From a virus, in IMG/VR virus record IMGVR_UViG_3300043446_002679, positions 1 to 25,923 of that record: a DNA stretch of 25,923 nt, one strand, 5' to 3'. This document shows positions 6,226 to 14,890 of this stretch, piece by piece. Below the pieces are notes generated by a model. The model worked only from the letters and a program-made list of their open reading frames with translations, was not told where the DNA came from and made no database searches. The translations under genes were made by a program, and so were the position numbers. Within the stretch, counting starts at the first letter, position 1. Each line of letters begins with the position of its first letter.

Positions 6226-9200
6226 TATGCTAATGCGATTGCTCTAATATCTGTAAATCTTGGAGTATCTGCTTCATTTGATCCATTTGCAACTATTTTA
6301 ATAGAAAATGCATTAAACTCTTCTAATTCATTTGCAGTATATTGATATTCTAAAAATTCATTAAAAGTACTTGGATTAACAAATATATCAGAAAGACCAT
6401 CATTTAGAGATGTGTCTATAATAAGATCTCCAATATTATCCCCATCAATATCTTTTAAATTATTATATCCTGGGAAAAGATTATAAGATTGAGATATCTG
6501 ATCAGAATCAGATTTAAATAATCTGTAATAAACTCTAAATTCATTTTGAGAACTCCTATAAGCGTTTAAAATAACTTTTAAAGAAGTTGCCGGTTTTTTT
6601 AGAGATATTTTTTTAGAAACATAGCAGAACTGATGTGGATCAAATATGATATCATGAGATGTAGAATCAGAAACATAATTTTTTACAGGACTGTTTATTC
6701 TGTTTCTAATAAAAATAAATGTAGCAGATTCTGAAGTATCTATTACTGGAGAAACATTTGAGGATTCACTTTCTAAAGTAATTCCTAGTGTTAATGATTT
6801 ATTATTTTTAAATACAGAATCAGAAAGATTATTAAGTTCATTTATTCTTGAACATACCATTCTAGGAGAAGATAAATTATTTACTGCATTTAATTCTACA
6901 CTTTCAAACCCTTGATCTAAGAAAGAAGTCTCATTTCCAGAACAACTTGTTCCAGAAACTGTTCTCAATGATGCAAAAACATTAGTTTGATTTGGATAAA
7001 TTAAATTAAATTGGGGTATAATTGAATTGAATTGATAATTTTGTGTTGCTTGACAGTGAGATCCACCAAAACTTTTTTCTTCAATAAAACTCAATAAAGG
7101 TTTATCGTCTCTATTAAATTCGATATGATATCTATCCAAATCTCTAATTGATTTCAATAACGAATTTGTAGGCATATTGTGTGCAGTATTAATTCTTGTA
7201 AGAGAAATTCCATTTATTTCATATTTGTATACTAAATCATTAACTTGATGAATTCTGAATATTGAATCATTTTCAGATCTTTTATTAATTGTTAATCCAC
7301 CAACTGTTATTCCACTATAAGAAATTATTTCATTGTTTATTAATACATATCCAAGATTAGATCCACTAACTTGACTACCCTCAAAATTAACAAAATTTGC
7401 TGTATTTGCAACAGATATTGTTAAAGTTGTTGAAGGTAATGACGCAGTTAATAGTTCAGGAATAGTATCCGGAAATACTCCAGAAATGGAAAGAATATTA
7501 TTATCAGAATGCATACTATGATTGTATTGAGTAACTTCAAATACATTTCCTGTATACAAATCATCTTCTACATATGTTTGACCTCTAACAGTAGTTCCAG
7601 ATAGAGAAACATTTGTAGAACCATCATAATATGAAATGACATTCCCTTGAGTAAAAGATTGACCCTGAACGTTAGTTAAATATAAAGTATCGGAATTAAT
7701 AGTTGATGAAACTGTTATAGTTGCTCCTTTACCTTTATTTACAGCACTTGTAGTAATTCCCAAAACATCTCCAACAACATATCCAGATCCAGTATTAGCA
7801 ATAGATACTGTAGATACTTTTGAATTTATGAAAGTTATATTTGCAGTAGCACCATTGCCAGAACCTGTTATTGTATATAATGGTACAGAAGTGAAAGATC
7901 CATTTGAATATCCAATTCCTGTATTAGTTGATGTAATAATACCTATATTACCCCCTATTTTTTCAATGTATCCAAAATTCGTTCCCTCAAGCACTTTTGT
8001 ACCTACTGAAAGTACATTAGAGATATTTGAAGAAGTTATGATTCCAACTACAAGTTTTCTAGGAAGTGCCTTTAATGGGTTTTTTATTAAATTTTGAATA
8101 TTTGAATCGTATCTACCATGGGTACTTCCAATTGATAATGATGGGTTGTGGAAATAAATTGTCCCAGATTTACTAACAAATTGAGCTTTTTTAAATTTAA
8201 AGCATAAGTCTTCAGATAAACTTGAATTCCATACTGATCCATTTTGAGGTTTGAATAAATGTCCTCCTGTGTAGTTATTTGAATATATTGTTTGGAGAAC
8301 AGCGGGTAAGGAAGAAGTAGTAACAGTAGGATTATTTGATTCTGCAATCCAAACTTTATAATTTGATGACGTAGGGCAGAAAATTGATATTGCGTATTGT
8401 TTATTTGGTTGAAGATATATTGGAGATTTAAATTTTATATTAGTTGGAACTGAGGCATCTGAAGATACTGCTATCTGAGATGGTAAAACTTCCACTCTAG
8501 CAAAATCTTGAACTAGTTGATCTTTTGGAACACCACCAATATCACATTCTCTAATTTCTACAAATAATTTTTCTGCAGAATCTTTATTTGAGAAGAAAAG
8601 ATCTACACTAGTTAAAAATCCTCCATCATTATCAGTTCTAAATGTTTGAGAAAAAGGATCTTTCCTTAAAGCATTTAATGGCAAAGCTGGTGGAGATTTT
8701 CTGACAGATATACTTTCGGAATAAGTGGATGAATTTAAAATCCCAGAAGCAAAGAAAGTAGTTTCTGTATAACTAATAGAAATAGAACTAGAATTTGTTG
8801 AACTAGAAGATAATCTAAATGATTTAGAATTTCTTTTAAATAAAACTGGAGGTGTTGGATTAGATAATGGATTTCTAATATAAAAACAACCTATTAAATC
8901 TCCAAAACTATCTGAAATTAAAGATTGTGGAATTACAGTAGCTTGTGCTTTTGATGTTTTTCCAATTAATACCATTCCAGTTGGGGTATATCCAAAATAT
9001 TTACCACTCGAATTATCTGATAAAGATTTTGTATCAATATTAAGAATTGTAGATGAAGAAGAATAATTAGTAAAACTTGCTGCAGGATTATATGGATTTT
9101 CTGAATAAACTTCAGATGGAGAATTATAAAGACCATACTTATGAGTTTGTGTCGCCAATCTAAAACAACATACAAGTTCATTTCCTATGTAACCATTAAC

Positions 9201-12200
9201 ATCCTCACCAGTTTGAAAAATTCCAGAAGACATGGAAATTTGAAGTAATTTTGGAATTACATCTATATTAGTATTTCCATCTAAAAATGAGTAATATTGA
9301 GTTTTAGGTATCAATCCACTTGCAGAAAATTCCACATTTCTGGATCTTGTATAATCACTATATTGGCTTCCAGTAACTAAATTTGAAATATAAGTATTTT
9401 TCCAATCATTTTCTGATCTAACTATAGATCCAGTTTCACTAAGAACAGTTTTAACCCAAGTATCCGATGATGGGTATAATCTAATGTTTCCATTATAATT
9501 AACATTTGAAAATGGATTTATTGATTCTTCTTTTGTAGCAAAATTTTGAGAAATGTCAACCCAATCTACTTCTGCATAATTTAAAGTAATTAAATCTCCG
9601 GTTTTTTTAACATTTGGATCTGAAAGTGTTAAATCTGCAGAAAAATCTGCATTTTCTATATTTGTTGCAGAAGATAATGAAATTTCAGATTTTAAAGAGT
9701 ATAGTGAAATATCTGATTCCAACTCTTCAAGATTATTATTAATTGAAAATTTAGAAATTCCATTCTCAACATCAATAAAAGATGTATTTTTAAATCCATC
9801 CGCAAAAAATCCACATTTAAATTTAGAAAATCCATCAGAATCTTTGATTTCCAAAGATTTTGTATCTATTTCTAATAAAGATAACGAAGACAAATTTTCT
9901 AAATTTTCTATTCTTTGTTCTAATTTTCCAACATCTCTCATAGTATAACGTCTATTGTCAATTAATTTAACTTTAGCATCGGAAGTATTATATAAATATG
10001 CTGGAAGTTCAATAGTTGCAATATCCATTGATTCATCAATTGAAGATGGAATCTTAGGATTTATAGAAGAAATTCCCTTTACCAAAGAAAAATTTCCATT
10101 TTTATTTAAAACAAGTTTATCTATTCTTGGTAAATAATAATAATATCCAATATTTGCACTTTCATTTGGTGAAAGAATTATGGTTGGATTTAAACCTGAA
10201 ATTGAAAAATCTCTTGATGTAAATGCAAATGGCGAAGAAGAAGAGTTTGTGAATTTAGAAACTCTTGGTCTAAAATCAATGACATCTGATAATCTAGTAT
10301 TATTATTTAAGATAGGAACATCTTTATTATACCTTTCTTTACCATAACTCTGTACTGTGTAAAGATCTCCAGAATCATTAGAGGGAACTTGATAGCAATC
10401 GTAAATTATCAACAATTTTTTTGTTGGTATACTAAAATTGTTTTTTCTAATTAATTTGGAATAATCATAATACTGTTCTTTTTGTCCATTATCTAAAATA
10501 TAATCTTGAGTTCTATCCAAATAATTTCCAACAGTTATAAATTGTATAGATCCAACAATATTAGACTCTTGAAAACGAACTGTTTCCCCATTAATAAATT
10601 TATTAGTATTCAAGTAAACAAATTCAATTTCAGATGAAGAATATTTTGTAACTAATTGACCAATTGCACCACTTGAAGAACCAATAATTTGTTCACCTAA
10701 AATAGATGAACTATCCAAATTTAATGAGGTGTTAAAACTTAATTTGTCTAGTACTGGAGATGAAGTATTTAAAGATTCGTATATCGCTACTATTTTAGAT
10801 ACATCTGGAACATTTAATGATATTTCTTTATCATCAACTCTTAAACCGTAATAATTACTTGTACTTAACCCAGAAATTGAGGTTAAGACTGCGGAAGATA
10901 TCTTATTAACCTCTAATTTTTCACTTCTAACATATAATTTTTGTTTACTAATAATAGAATTTTTTTGAATTGTTGTATTAATAGTAATATTATTTTGATT
11001 TGGTTTTAATCCAGAAAAAGTCACTAATGATAATCCAGGGTCTAATGATACATTGTTATTAGACAAATTTTCAATAGATCCATCTTCATAAAAAATAGAA
11101 TATCTTTCAGAATCATATGGTTCATAAAATGAACTAGTTAGTCCAACATCTGCCAAACCTATAGATAAAGACCCCAAACTACCACTAGATTTTCCTTTTA
11201 TTTGTTTTGTTAATTTTAAGTTTGAATTAGATAAATCAAGTTCAGAAATATTTTTATGTCCTAATGGAGAATACAATGAAGATTTTTCTGAGTATAAAAT
11301 AGTAGGATCACCAAATGTAAAAGGAACATTTGTTATTGTAGTTGGTACTCCACCATCACAAACTTGATTTACGGTCGAAACTCCTGCAAGAGATGCATAT
11401 AACCCATCAGAAGAAACAGATACAATTCTGTTATAAGTCTCTGTTAAAAATCCAACTCTTCTGTATCTAATTATTGTATCACTTTTTATTCCAACAAAGT
11501 TTCTTCCTGCACATGAGGCTATTCCAGATGAAGATATTTCAATTTGATCAGATATACTAAAATTAGATCCTATTTTGCTCTGAAGAACAGTATCTGCTGT
11601 AAATGATGTACTTAATCCGGTAATATTTTTATTTTGGTATAAAGATTTTATATCTTGAATTGAATATCTCTTAATTGCGGATACTGTTCTTGAAAGAAAT
11701 TTAGATCCATTTATTTCTAACTGTTCTCCAGTGGAAAATGTTCCAGATGTTTGTGTTATAGTAACCTCTACCCCATTTGGAGGTGAAACTACATAACCGG
11801 ATGCACCACTGCTTAATCCTTTAACATAAGAAGTTTCTGGACACTCTGATGAATTTAAAGGTTGATTTAAAGTTAAAACCTCATAAGTTTGAATATCAAA
11901 TAGATATAAATTCCATTCTGAAGATTGATTAGAATATGAAGAATCCGCTAATGAAAAAGAATATATTCTTGCATTTCCTATAGTTATTCCGGAACCAACA
12001 GTTGTTGAAGATTTTCTTTGATTTTGGAGATTGACATAAAAATTATTATCTAAACCCAATAATGGAGTTCCCGATACATTATTAATCTTAACAAGATTTC
12101 CCATTTCAAAGGGAATTCCAAATGTTTTTATAAATTCAACATCCCTTGGTTTTTCTATATCTAAGATAGAAGTTGATGATTTATCAATATCAAATCCCCT

Positions 12201-13280
12201 TACATATGCTTTTCCTGGTGAAACTTTAACACAAAGAAGATTATCATTTGGGGTATTTCCTTGATCTGTTTTTTGCTCACTAAAAAATAATCCATCTGAA
12301 GAAATTTTATCATTAAGAGAATTATTGATTTCAATATCAAAAGGAATCAGTGAATAATCTCCAGATTCTTCATATGTTCTTTTAGCAATATATTCCTTTA
12401 TTAATGAATATGTGTTCGTATCTTGTATTTTTTTAACTATACCATTAGTAACTCTTAATATTTCTATAAAATTTTTATCATTATAATCATTTAATGATTT
12501 TTTATTTAATATTGTAGATATTTTTAGCCTATCAGATCCTGGAGCTGAAAAATTTGCGAACCCTCTTGCATTATCATATAAACTATTATCATTCTGAGAA
12601 TCTATTATTTCTTCAATAACCTCTAATCCAATTCTGTATGATGGTGTATTTGTATATTGATCTAGAATTAAAGTATAATCATCAACATTTACAAACGTTC
12701 CTCTAACGTAATATATTCCTTTTGAAATTGAAACTGCAGAACCAGTTGCAGTTGAATTTAAACTTATTAAACTACATATTGTCTCCCCAGAAACAATACT
12801 CGTATTACCATAAGAAAAAGTATCTTGTGTTATTAAGGTTTCTCCATCCGAAAAAGTATTAATTTTAAAAGATGTGTCGGAATTTAAATATTTTACATAT
12901 AAAGTGTAGTATCCTTCTTCAGATTGTGAGTTTGTAATAATATTTTTTACAATAGCAGTTATTCCGCTTGTTTGTCCGGATATTTTTTTTCCAATTAATT
13001 CGTTAATATATAATCCTACGTCTAATCCTAAATGTTTAGGATTTAATTTGACTGCGTAATAATTTGGATCATATGAAATATTTCCAGGAATAACAACTGA
13101 TCCATCTTTAAAGATATGATTAGCAAAAGATGAAATTTGACTTTGTAAAATTGATTGTAAAGTAGTCAGTTCTCTTGATTGAACTGGAAATCCTGGTTTA
13201 AAAAGAACCCTATAGTAATTTTTTTCCTGATCAAAATCATCATAATATGGTGAAATGTTTAAATTTGTTTTTTGTGTCAT
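6225..13280 (-). CDS. Large virion structural protein, DUF4815-type N-terminus
   Basis: This 2351-residue protein is probably a baseplate-periphery or tail-fibre component. The start MTQKTNLNISPYYDDFDQEK, then LFKPGFPVQSRELTTLQSIL and SSFANHIFKDGSVVIPGN, is the DUF4815-type domain seen at the start of cyanophage structural proteins. A conserved core near 1000-1130 contains LSDVIDFRPRVSKF, YYYYLPRIDKLVLNKNG, LPAYLYNTSDAKVK and NRRYTMRDVGKLEQRIENLE, the last being a short coiled coil. A beta-sandwich-like region near 1540-1645 (DPFSQTFRTDNDGGFLTSVD to YKVWIAESN) resembles domains shared by phage fibre proteins. G-x-GY repeats lie near 1770-1855 and an RG...H module near 1960-2015. The C-terminus from about 2075 (FGGSHCQATQNY, then SSPRMVCSRINEL) is also of a conserved type. 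It starts two bases after gp8 and ends overlapping the 70-residue gene. It sits where T4 has genes 9-12, but no similarity to those proteins is visible. No frameshift is seen. Confidence 0.88.
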   Translation of the reverse strand: MTQKTNLNISPYYDDFDQEKNYYRVLFKPGFPVQSRELTTLQSILQSQISSFANHIFKDGSVVIPGNISYDPNYYAVKLNPKHLGLDVGLYINELIGKKISGQTSGITAIVKNIITNSQSEEGYYTLYVKYLNSDTSFKINTFSDGETLITQDTFSYGNTSIVSGETICSLISLNSTATGSAVSISKGIYYVRGTFVNVDDYTLILDQYTNTPSYRIGLEVIEEIIDSQNDNSLYDNARGFANFSAPGSDRLKISTILNKKSLNDYNDKNFIEILRVTNGIVKKIQDTNTYSLIKEYIAKRTYEESGDYSLIPFDIEINNSLNDKISSDGLFFSEQKTDQGNTPNDNLLCVKVSPGKAYVRGFDIDKSSTSILDIEKPRDVEFIKTFGIPFEMGNLVKINNVSGTPLLGLDNNFYVNLQNQRKSSTTVGSGITIGNARIYSFSLADSSYSNQSSEWNLYLFDIQTYEVLTLNQPLNSSECPETSYVKGLSSGASGYVVSPPNGVEVTITQTSGTFSTGEQLEINGSKFLSRTVSAIKRYSIQDIKSLYQNKNITGLSTSFTADTVLQSKIGSNFSISDQIEISSSGIASCAGRNFVGIKSDTIIRYRRVGFLTETYNRIVSVSSDGLYASLAGVSTVNQVCDGGVPTTITNVPFTFGDPTILYSEKSSLYSPLGHKNISELDLSNSNLKLTKQIKGKSSGSLGSLSIGLADVGLTSSFYEPYDSERYSIFYEDGSIENLSNNNVSLDPGLSLVTFSGLKPNQNNITINTTIQKNSIISKQKLYVRSEKLEVNKISSAVLTSISGLSTSNYYGLRVDDKEISLNVPDVSKIVAIYESLNTSSPVLDKLSFNTSLNLDSSSILGEQIIGSSSGAIGQLVTKYSSSEIEFVYLNTNKFINGETVRFQESNIVGSIQFITVGNYLDRTQDYILDNGQKEQYYDYSKLIRKNNFSIPTKKLLIIYDCYQVPSNDSGDLYTVQSYGKERYNKDVPILNNNTRLSDVIDFRPRVSKFTNSSSSPFAFTSRDFSISGLNPTIILSPNESANIGYYYYLPRIDKLVLNKNGNFSLVKGISSINPKIPSSIDESMDIATIELPAYLYNTSDAKVKLIDNRRYTMRDVGKLEQRIENLENLSSLSLLEIDTKSLEIKDSDGFSKFKCGFFADGFKNTSFIDVENGISKFSINNNLEELESDISLYSLKSEISLSSATNIENADFSADLTLSDPNVKKTGDLITLNYAEVDWVDISQNFATKEESINPFSNVNYNGNIRLYPSSDTWVKTVLSETGSIVRSENDWKNTYISNLVTGSQYSDYTRSRNVEFSASGLIPKTQYYSFLDGNTNIDVIPKLLQISMSSGIFQTGEDVNGYIGNELVCCFRLATQTHKYGLYNSPSEVYSENPYNPAASFTNYSSSSTILNIDTKSLSDNSSGKYFGYTPTGMVLIGKTSKAQATVIPQSLISDSFGDLIGCFYIRNPLSNPTPPVLFKRNSKSFRLSSSSTNSSSISISYTETTFFASGILNSSTYSESISVRKSPPALPLNALRKDPFSQTFRTDNDGGFLTSVDLFFSNKDSAEKLFVEIRECDIGGVPKDQLVQDFARVEVLPSQIAVSSDASVPTNIKFKSPIYLQPNKQYAISIFCPTSSNYKVWIAESNNPTVTTSSLPAVLQTIYSNNYTGGHLFKPQNGSVWNSSLSEDLCFKFKKAQFVSKSGTIYFHNPSLSIGSTHGRYDSNIQNLIKNPLKALPRKLVVGIITSSNISNVLSVGTKVLEGTNFGYIEKIGGNIGIITSTNTGIGYSNGSFTSVPLYTITGSGNGATANITFINSKVSTVSIANTGSGYVVGDVLGITTSAVNKGKGATITVSSTINSDTLYLTNVQGQSFTQGNVISYYDGSTNVSLSGTTVRGQTYVEDDLYTGNVFEVTQYNHSMHSDNNILSISGVFPDTIPELLTASLPSTTLTISVANTANFVNFEGSQVSGSNLGYVLINNEIISYSGITVGGLTINKRSENDSIFRIHQVNDLVYKYEINGISLTRINTAHNMPTNSLLKSIRDLDRYHIEFNRDDKPLLSFIEEKSFGGSHCQATQNYQFNSIIPQFNLIYPNQTNVFASLRTVSGTSCSGNETSFLDQGFESVELNAVNNLSSPRMVCSRINELNNLSDSVFKNNKSLTLGITLESESSNVSPVIDTSESATFIFIRNRINSPVKNYVSDSTSHDIIFDPHQFCYVSKKISLKKPATSLKVILNAYRSSQNEFRVYYRLFKSDSDQISQSYNLFPGYNNLKDIDGDNIGDLIIDTSLNDGLSDIFVNPSTFNEFLEYQYTANELEEFNAFSIKIVANGSNEADTPRFTDIRAIALA

Positions 13281-13282
13281 TT

Positions 13283-14839
13283 TTAGAATTCCAGGATAAT
13301 TTTAATATCTTCTTTTTGTCTTGGATTTCTAGAAACTGTTGGTCTATTATCCAAGTAAATAATTTGTCCTGTTGATTTATTTATCTCTGGAGGAGAGAAA
13401 CCATTTGTAAAATTAGTTGCTAAATTTACTCTTTTTGTCAAAGACACTGTGGTACTAATTCCTGTAAATGTTGGATCTGGAGAACCAGTAAAACTATTAT
13501 CTGAAATTATTGTTCCTGAAGAAGGTAAAAAGTCCACTTTTTTAGATTCTATTGAAACTCTTCTTGAATCTTTTTGATCGTATGAAAGAGTATTATAATA
13601 TAAAGATCTATCTACAAAATATTTCAATACTTTAGTTTCTATATCATAAGAAGCGATATATCCAATAGCAGTTCCAACTCCAGCGATAGTTTGATATATT
13701 TTATTACCAGGCACGGCATCTTCTGGATTAGATACTGAATTCATTTTAATAGAGTATAAACCAGAAAATTGATTTTCTAAGAATATTGAAGAATATGATC
13801 CAACTCTACATGGATTTTTAATAATTCCAATTTGAGAAAATCTTGTGTCTATTGGAAAATCTTTTGTTGAATCATCAAAACGAGCATAAATTAAAACCTT
13901 ATCAGTTCCTAATTCGGAATATATATCACTACCATGCCCCTTTTCTGGAGGAATAATTGGAATTAATTTGGCAAAAGAAGTTGCTCCAGAATTTATAGAA
14001 GATAAATCAACTCTTCCATATGTATATCCTTTTCCACCAGATGAAACTGTAGTATTTGTTATTTTTCCACCAACAACATCGACAATAACTTTTGCGCCAC
14101 TTCCATCTCCAATAATATCAAGTTCACTTTCTGTAGTATTATAACCAGATCCTTCCGAATCGATATATACAGTCTTTATTTGATTATCATTTACGTTAGA
14201 GTTTCCATTTTCCCTAATAGACTGTATTTGCGAATCAGTGCTTGTTAACCATTTATTTGGAACAGGAATATATTCAATAGAATCAAACTTAATGATATCG
14301 CTTGGAGAAACTGTAAAAAGATATTTCCAAATATAACCATCTCCACTTTCACCAGCTCTAGAAGGTTCTAAATCAATAAAAGTTGGTTCATCTTGAGAAA
14401 AATTACCTAATGGATTGGTAGCACTAGATCCATTACTAATACAGATATAAACTCTGTAATCACTATTAATTACGTAGTAGTTTGCATCGTATAACCGTGC
14501 GGAGTTTGTCTGTGGAGAACGATTTGAAATACTATAATCATGCCTATACATTTCATAGATTTTTCCTTGCTCCCAATTAACTCTTTTTACTAATCTTCTA
14601 ATGTCATTGGGAGAAATTTTCTTACCAAATATAATAGTATCTCTTACATGACTTAAATAATCTAAATTATCAATAGGATTTGGTACACTATCATCCCAAG
14701 ACTCAGATCTACCGAATCCAACAATTGATGGATTAGGCAAACTTAAAAATACATAATATGAATTGTCACTATTTTGTACAGATTCTACAAAATTATTAGC
14801 ATTTAAAATTCTAAATTGGTCTGTTACAATTGCCGCCAT
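13283..14839 (-). CDS. gp8: Baseplate wedge protein gp8
   Basis: This 518-residue protein is gp8, a component of the six wedges that surround the baseplate hub. Motifs appear in the same order as in T4 gp8 (334 residues): VTDQFRILNANNFVES, FGRSESWDD near 42-50 (T4 FGRSEPWSS), GDGYIWKYLFTVSPSD near 168 (T4 GDGYVWEYLFEIPPD), FSQIGIIKNP near 330-340 (T4 FRQISIITNP) and the end GQIIYLDNRPTVSRN to EDIKIILEF (T4 MIYMENRPPI to EINILFTF). The extra length includes a G-x-GY repeat block near 230-293 (EGSGYNTTESELDIIGDGSG, SSGGKGYTYGRVDL). The ATG at 14839 starts MAAIVTDQ. It follows a late-promoter octamer at 14863-14870 but has no clear ribosome site. The DUF4815 gene starts two bases after its stop. 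Confidence 0.95.
   Translation of the reverse strand: MAAIVTDQFRILNANNFVESVQNSDNSYYVFLSLPNPSIVGFGRSESWDDSVPNPIDNLDYLSHVRDTIIFGKKISPNDIRRLVKRVNWEQGKIYEMYRHDYSISNRSPQTNSARLYDANYYVINSDYRVYICISNGSSATNPLGNFSQDEPTFIDLEPSRAGESGDGYIWKYLFTVSPSDIIKFDSIEYIPVPNKWLTSTDSQIQSIRENGNSNVNDNQIKTVYIDSEGSGYNTTESELDIIGDGSGAKVIVDVVGGKITNTTVSSGGKGYTYGRVDLSSINSGATSFAKLIPIIPPEKGHGSDIYSELGTDKVLIYARFDDSTKDFPIDTRFSQIGIIKNPCRVGSYSSIFLENQFSGLYSIKMNSVSNPEDAVPGNKIYQTIAGVGTAIGYIASYDIETKVLKYFVDRSLYYNTLSYDQKDSRRVSIESKKVDFLPSSGTIISDNSFTGSPDPTFTGISTTVSLTKRVNLATNFTNGFSPPEINKSTGQIIYLDNRPTVSRNPRQKEDIKIILEF
13960..14150 (-). other. GxGY beta-repeat block in gp8
   Basis: This segment encodes about residues 230-293 of gp8 and has two units of the G-x-GY pattern with a GDGSGA-type turn between them. 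It lies between the GDGYIWKYLF and IGIIKNP core motifs, where T4 gp8 is shorter. The limits are approximate. Confidence 0.55.
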
Positions 14840-14862
14840 TTTATATTTTTAGCTTTTTTCTA

Positions 14863-14870
14863 TATTTATA
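14863..14870 (-). promoter_or_regulatory. T4-type late promoter (TATAAATA)
   Basis: This is an exact TATAAATA on the minus strand in the 51-base gap between the giant gene and gp8, ending 23 bases before the gp8 ATG. The gap is otherwise A/T-rich with no visible hairpin, so the upstream transcript probably reads through. It would start a late transcript beginning with gp8. Confidence 0.7.
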
Positions 14871-14890
14871 ATTGATATTTAAGATATTAA

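Noticed and set aside
14840-14890. Possible terminator after the giant gene
   Set aside because: The gap is A/T-rich, but I see no GC-containing hairpin followed by a T run.
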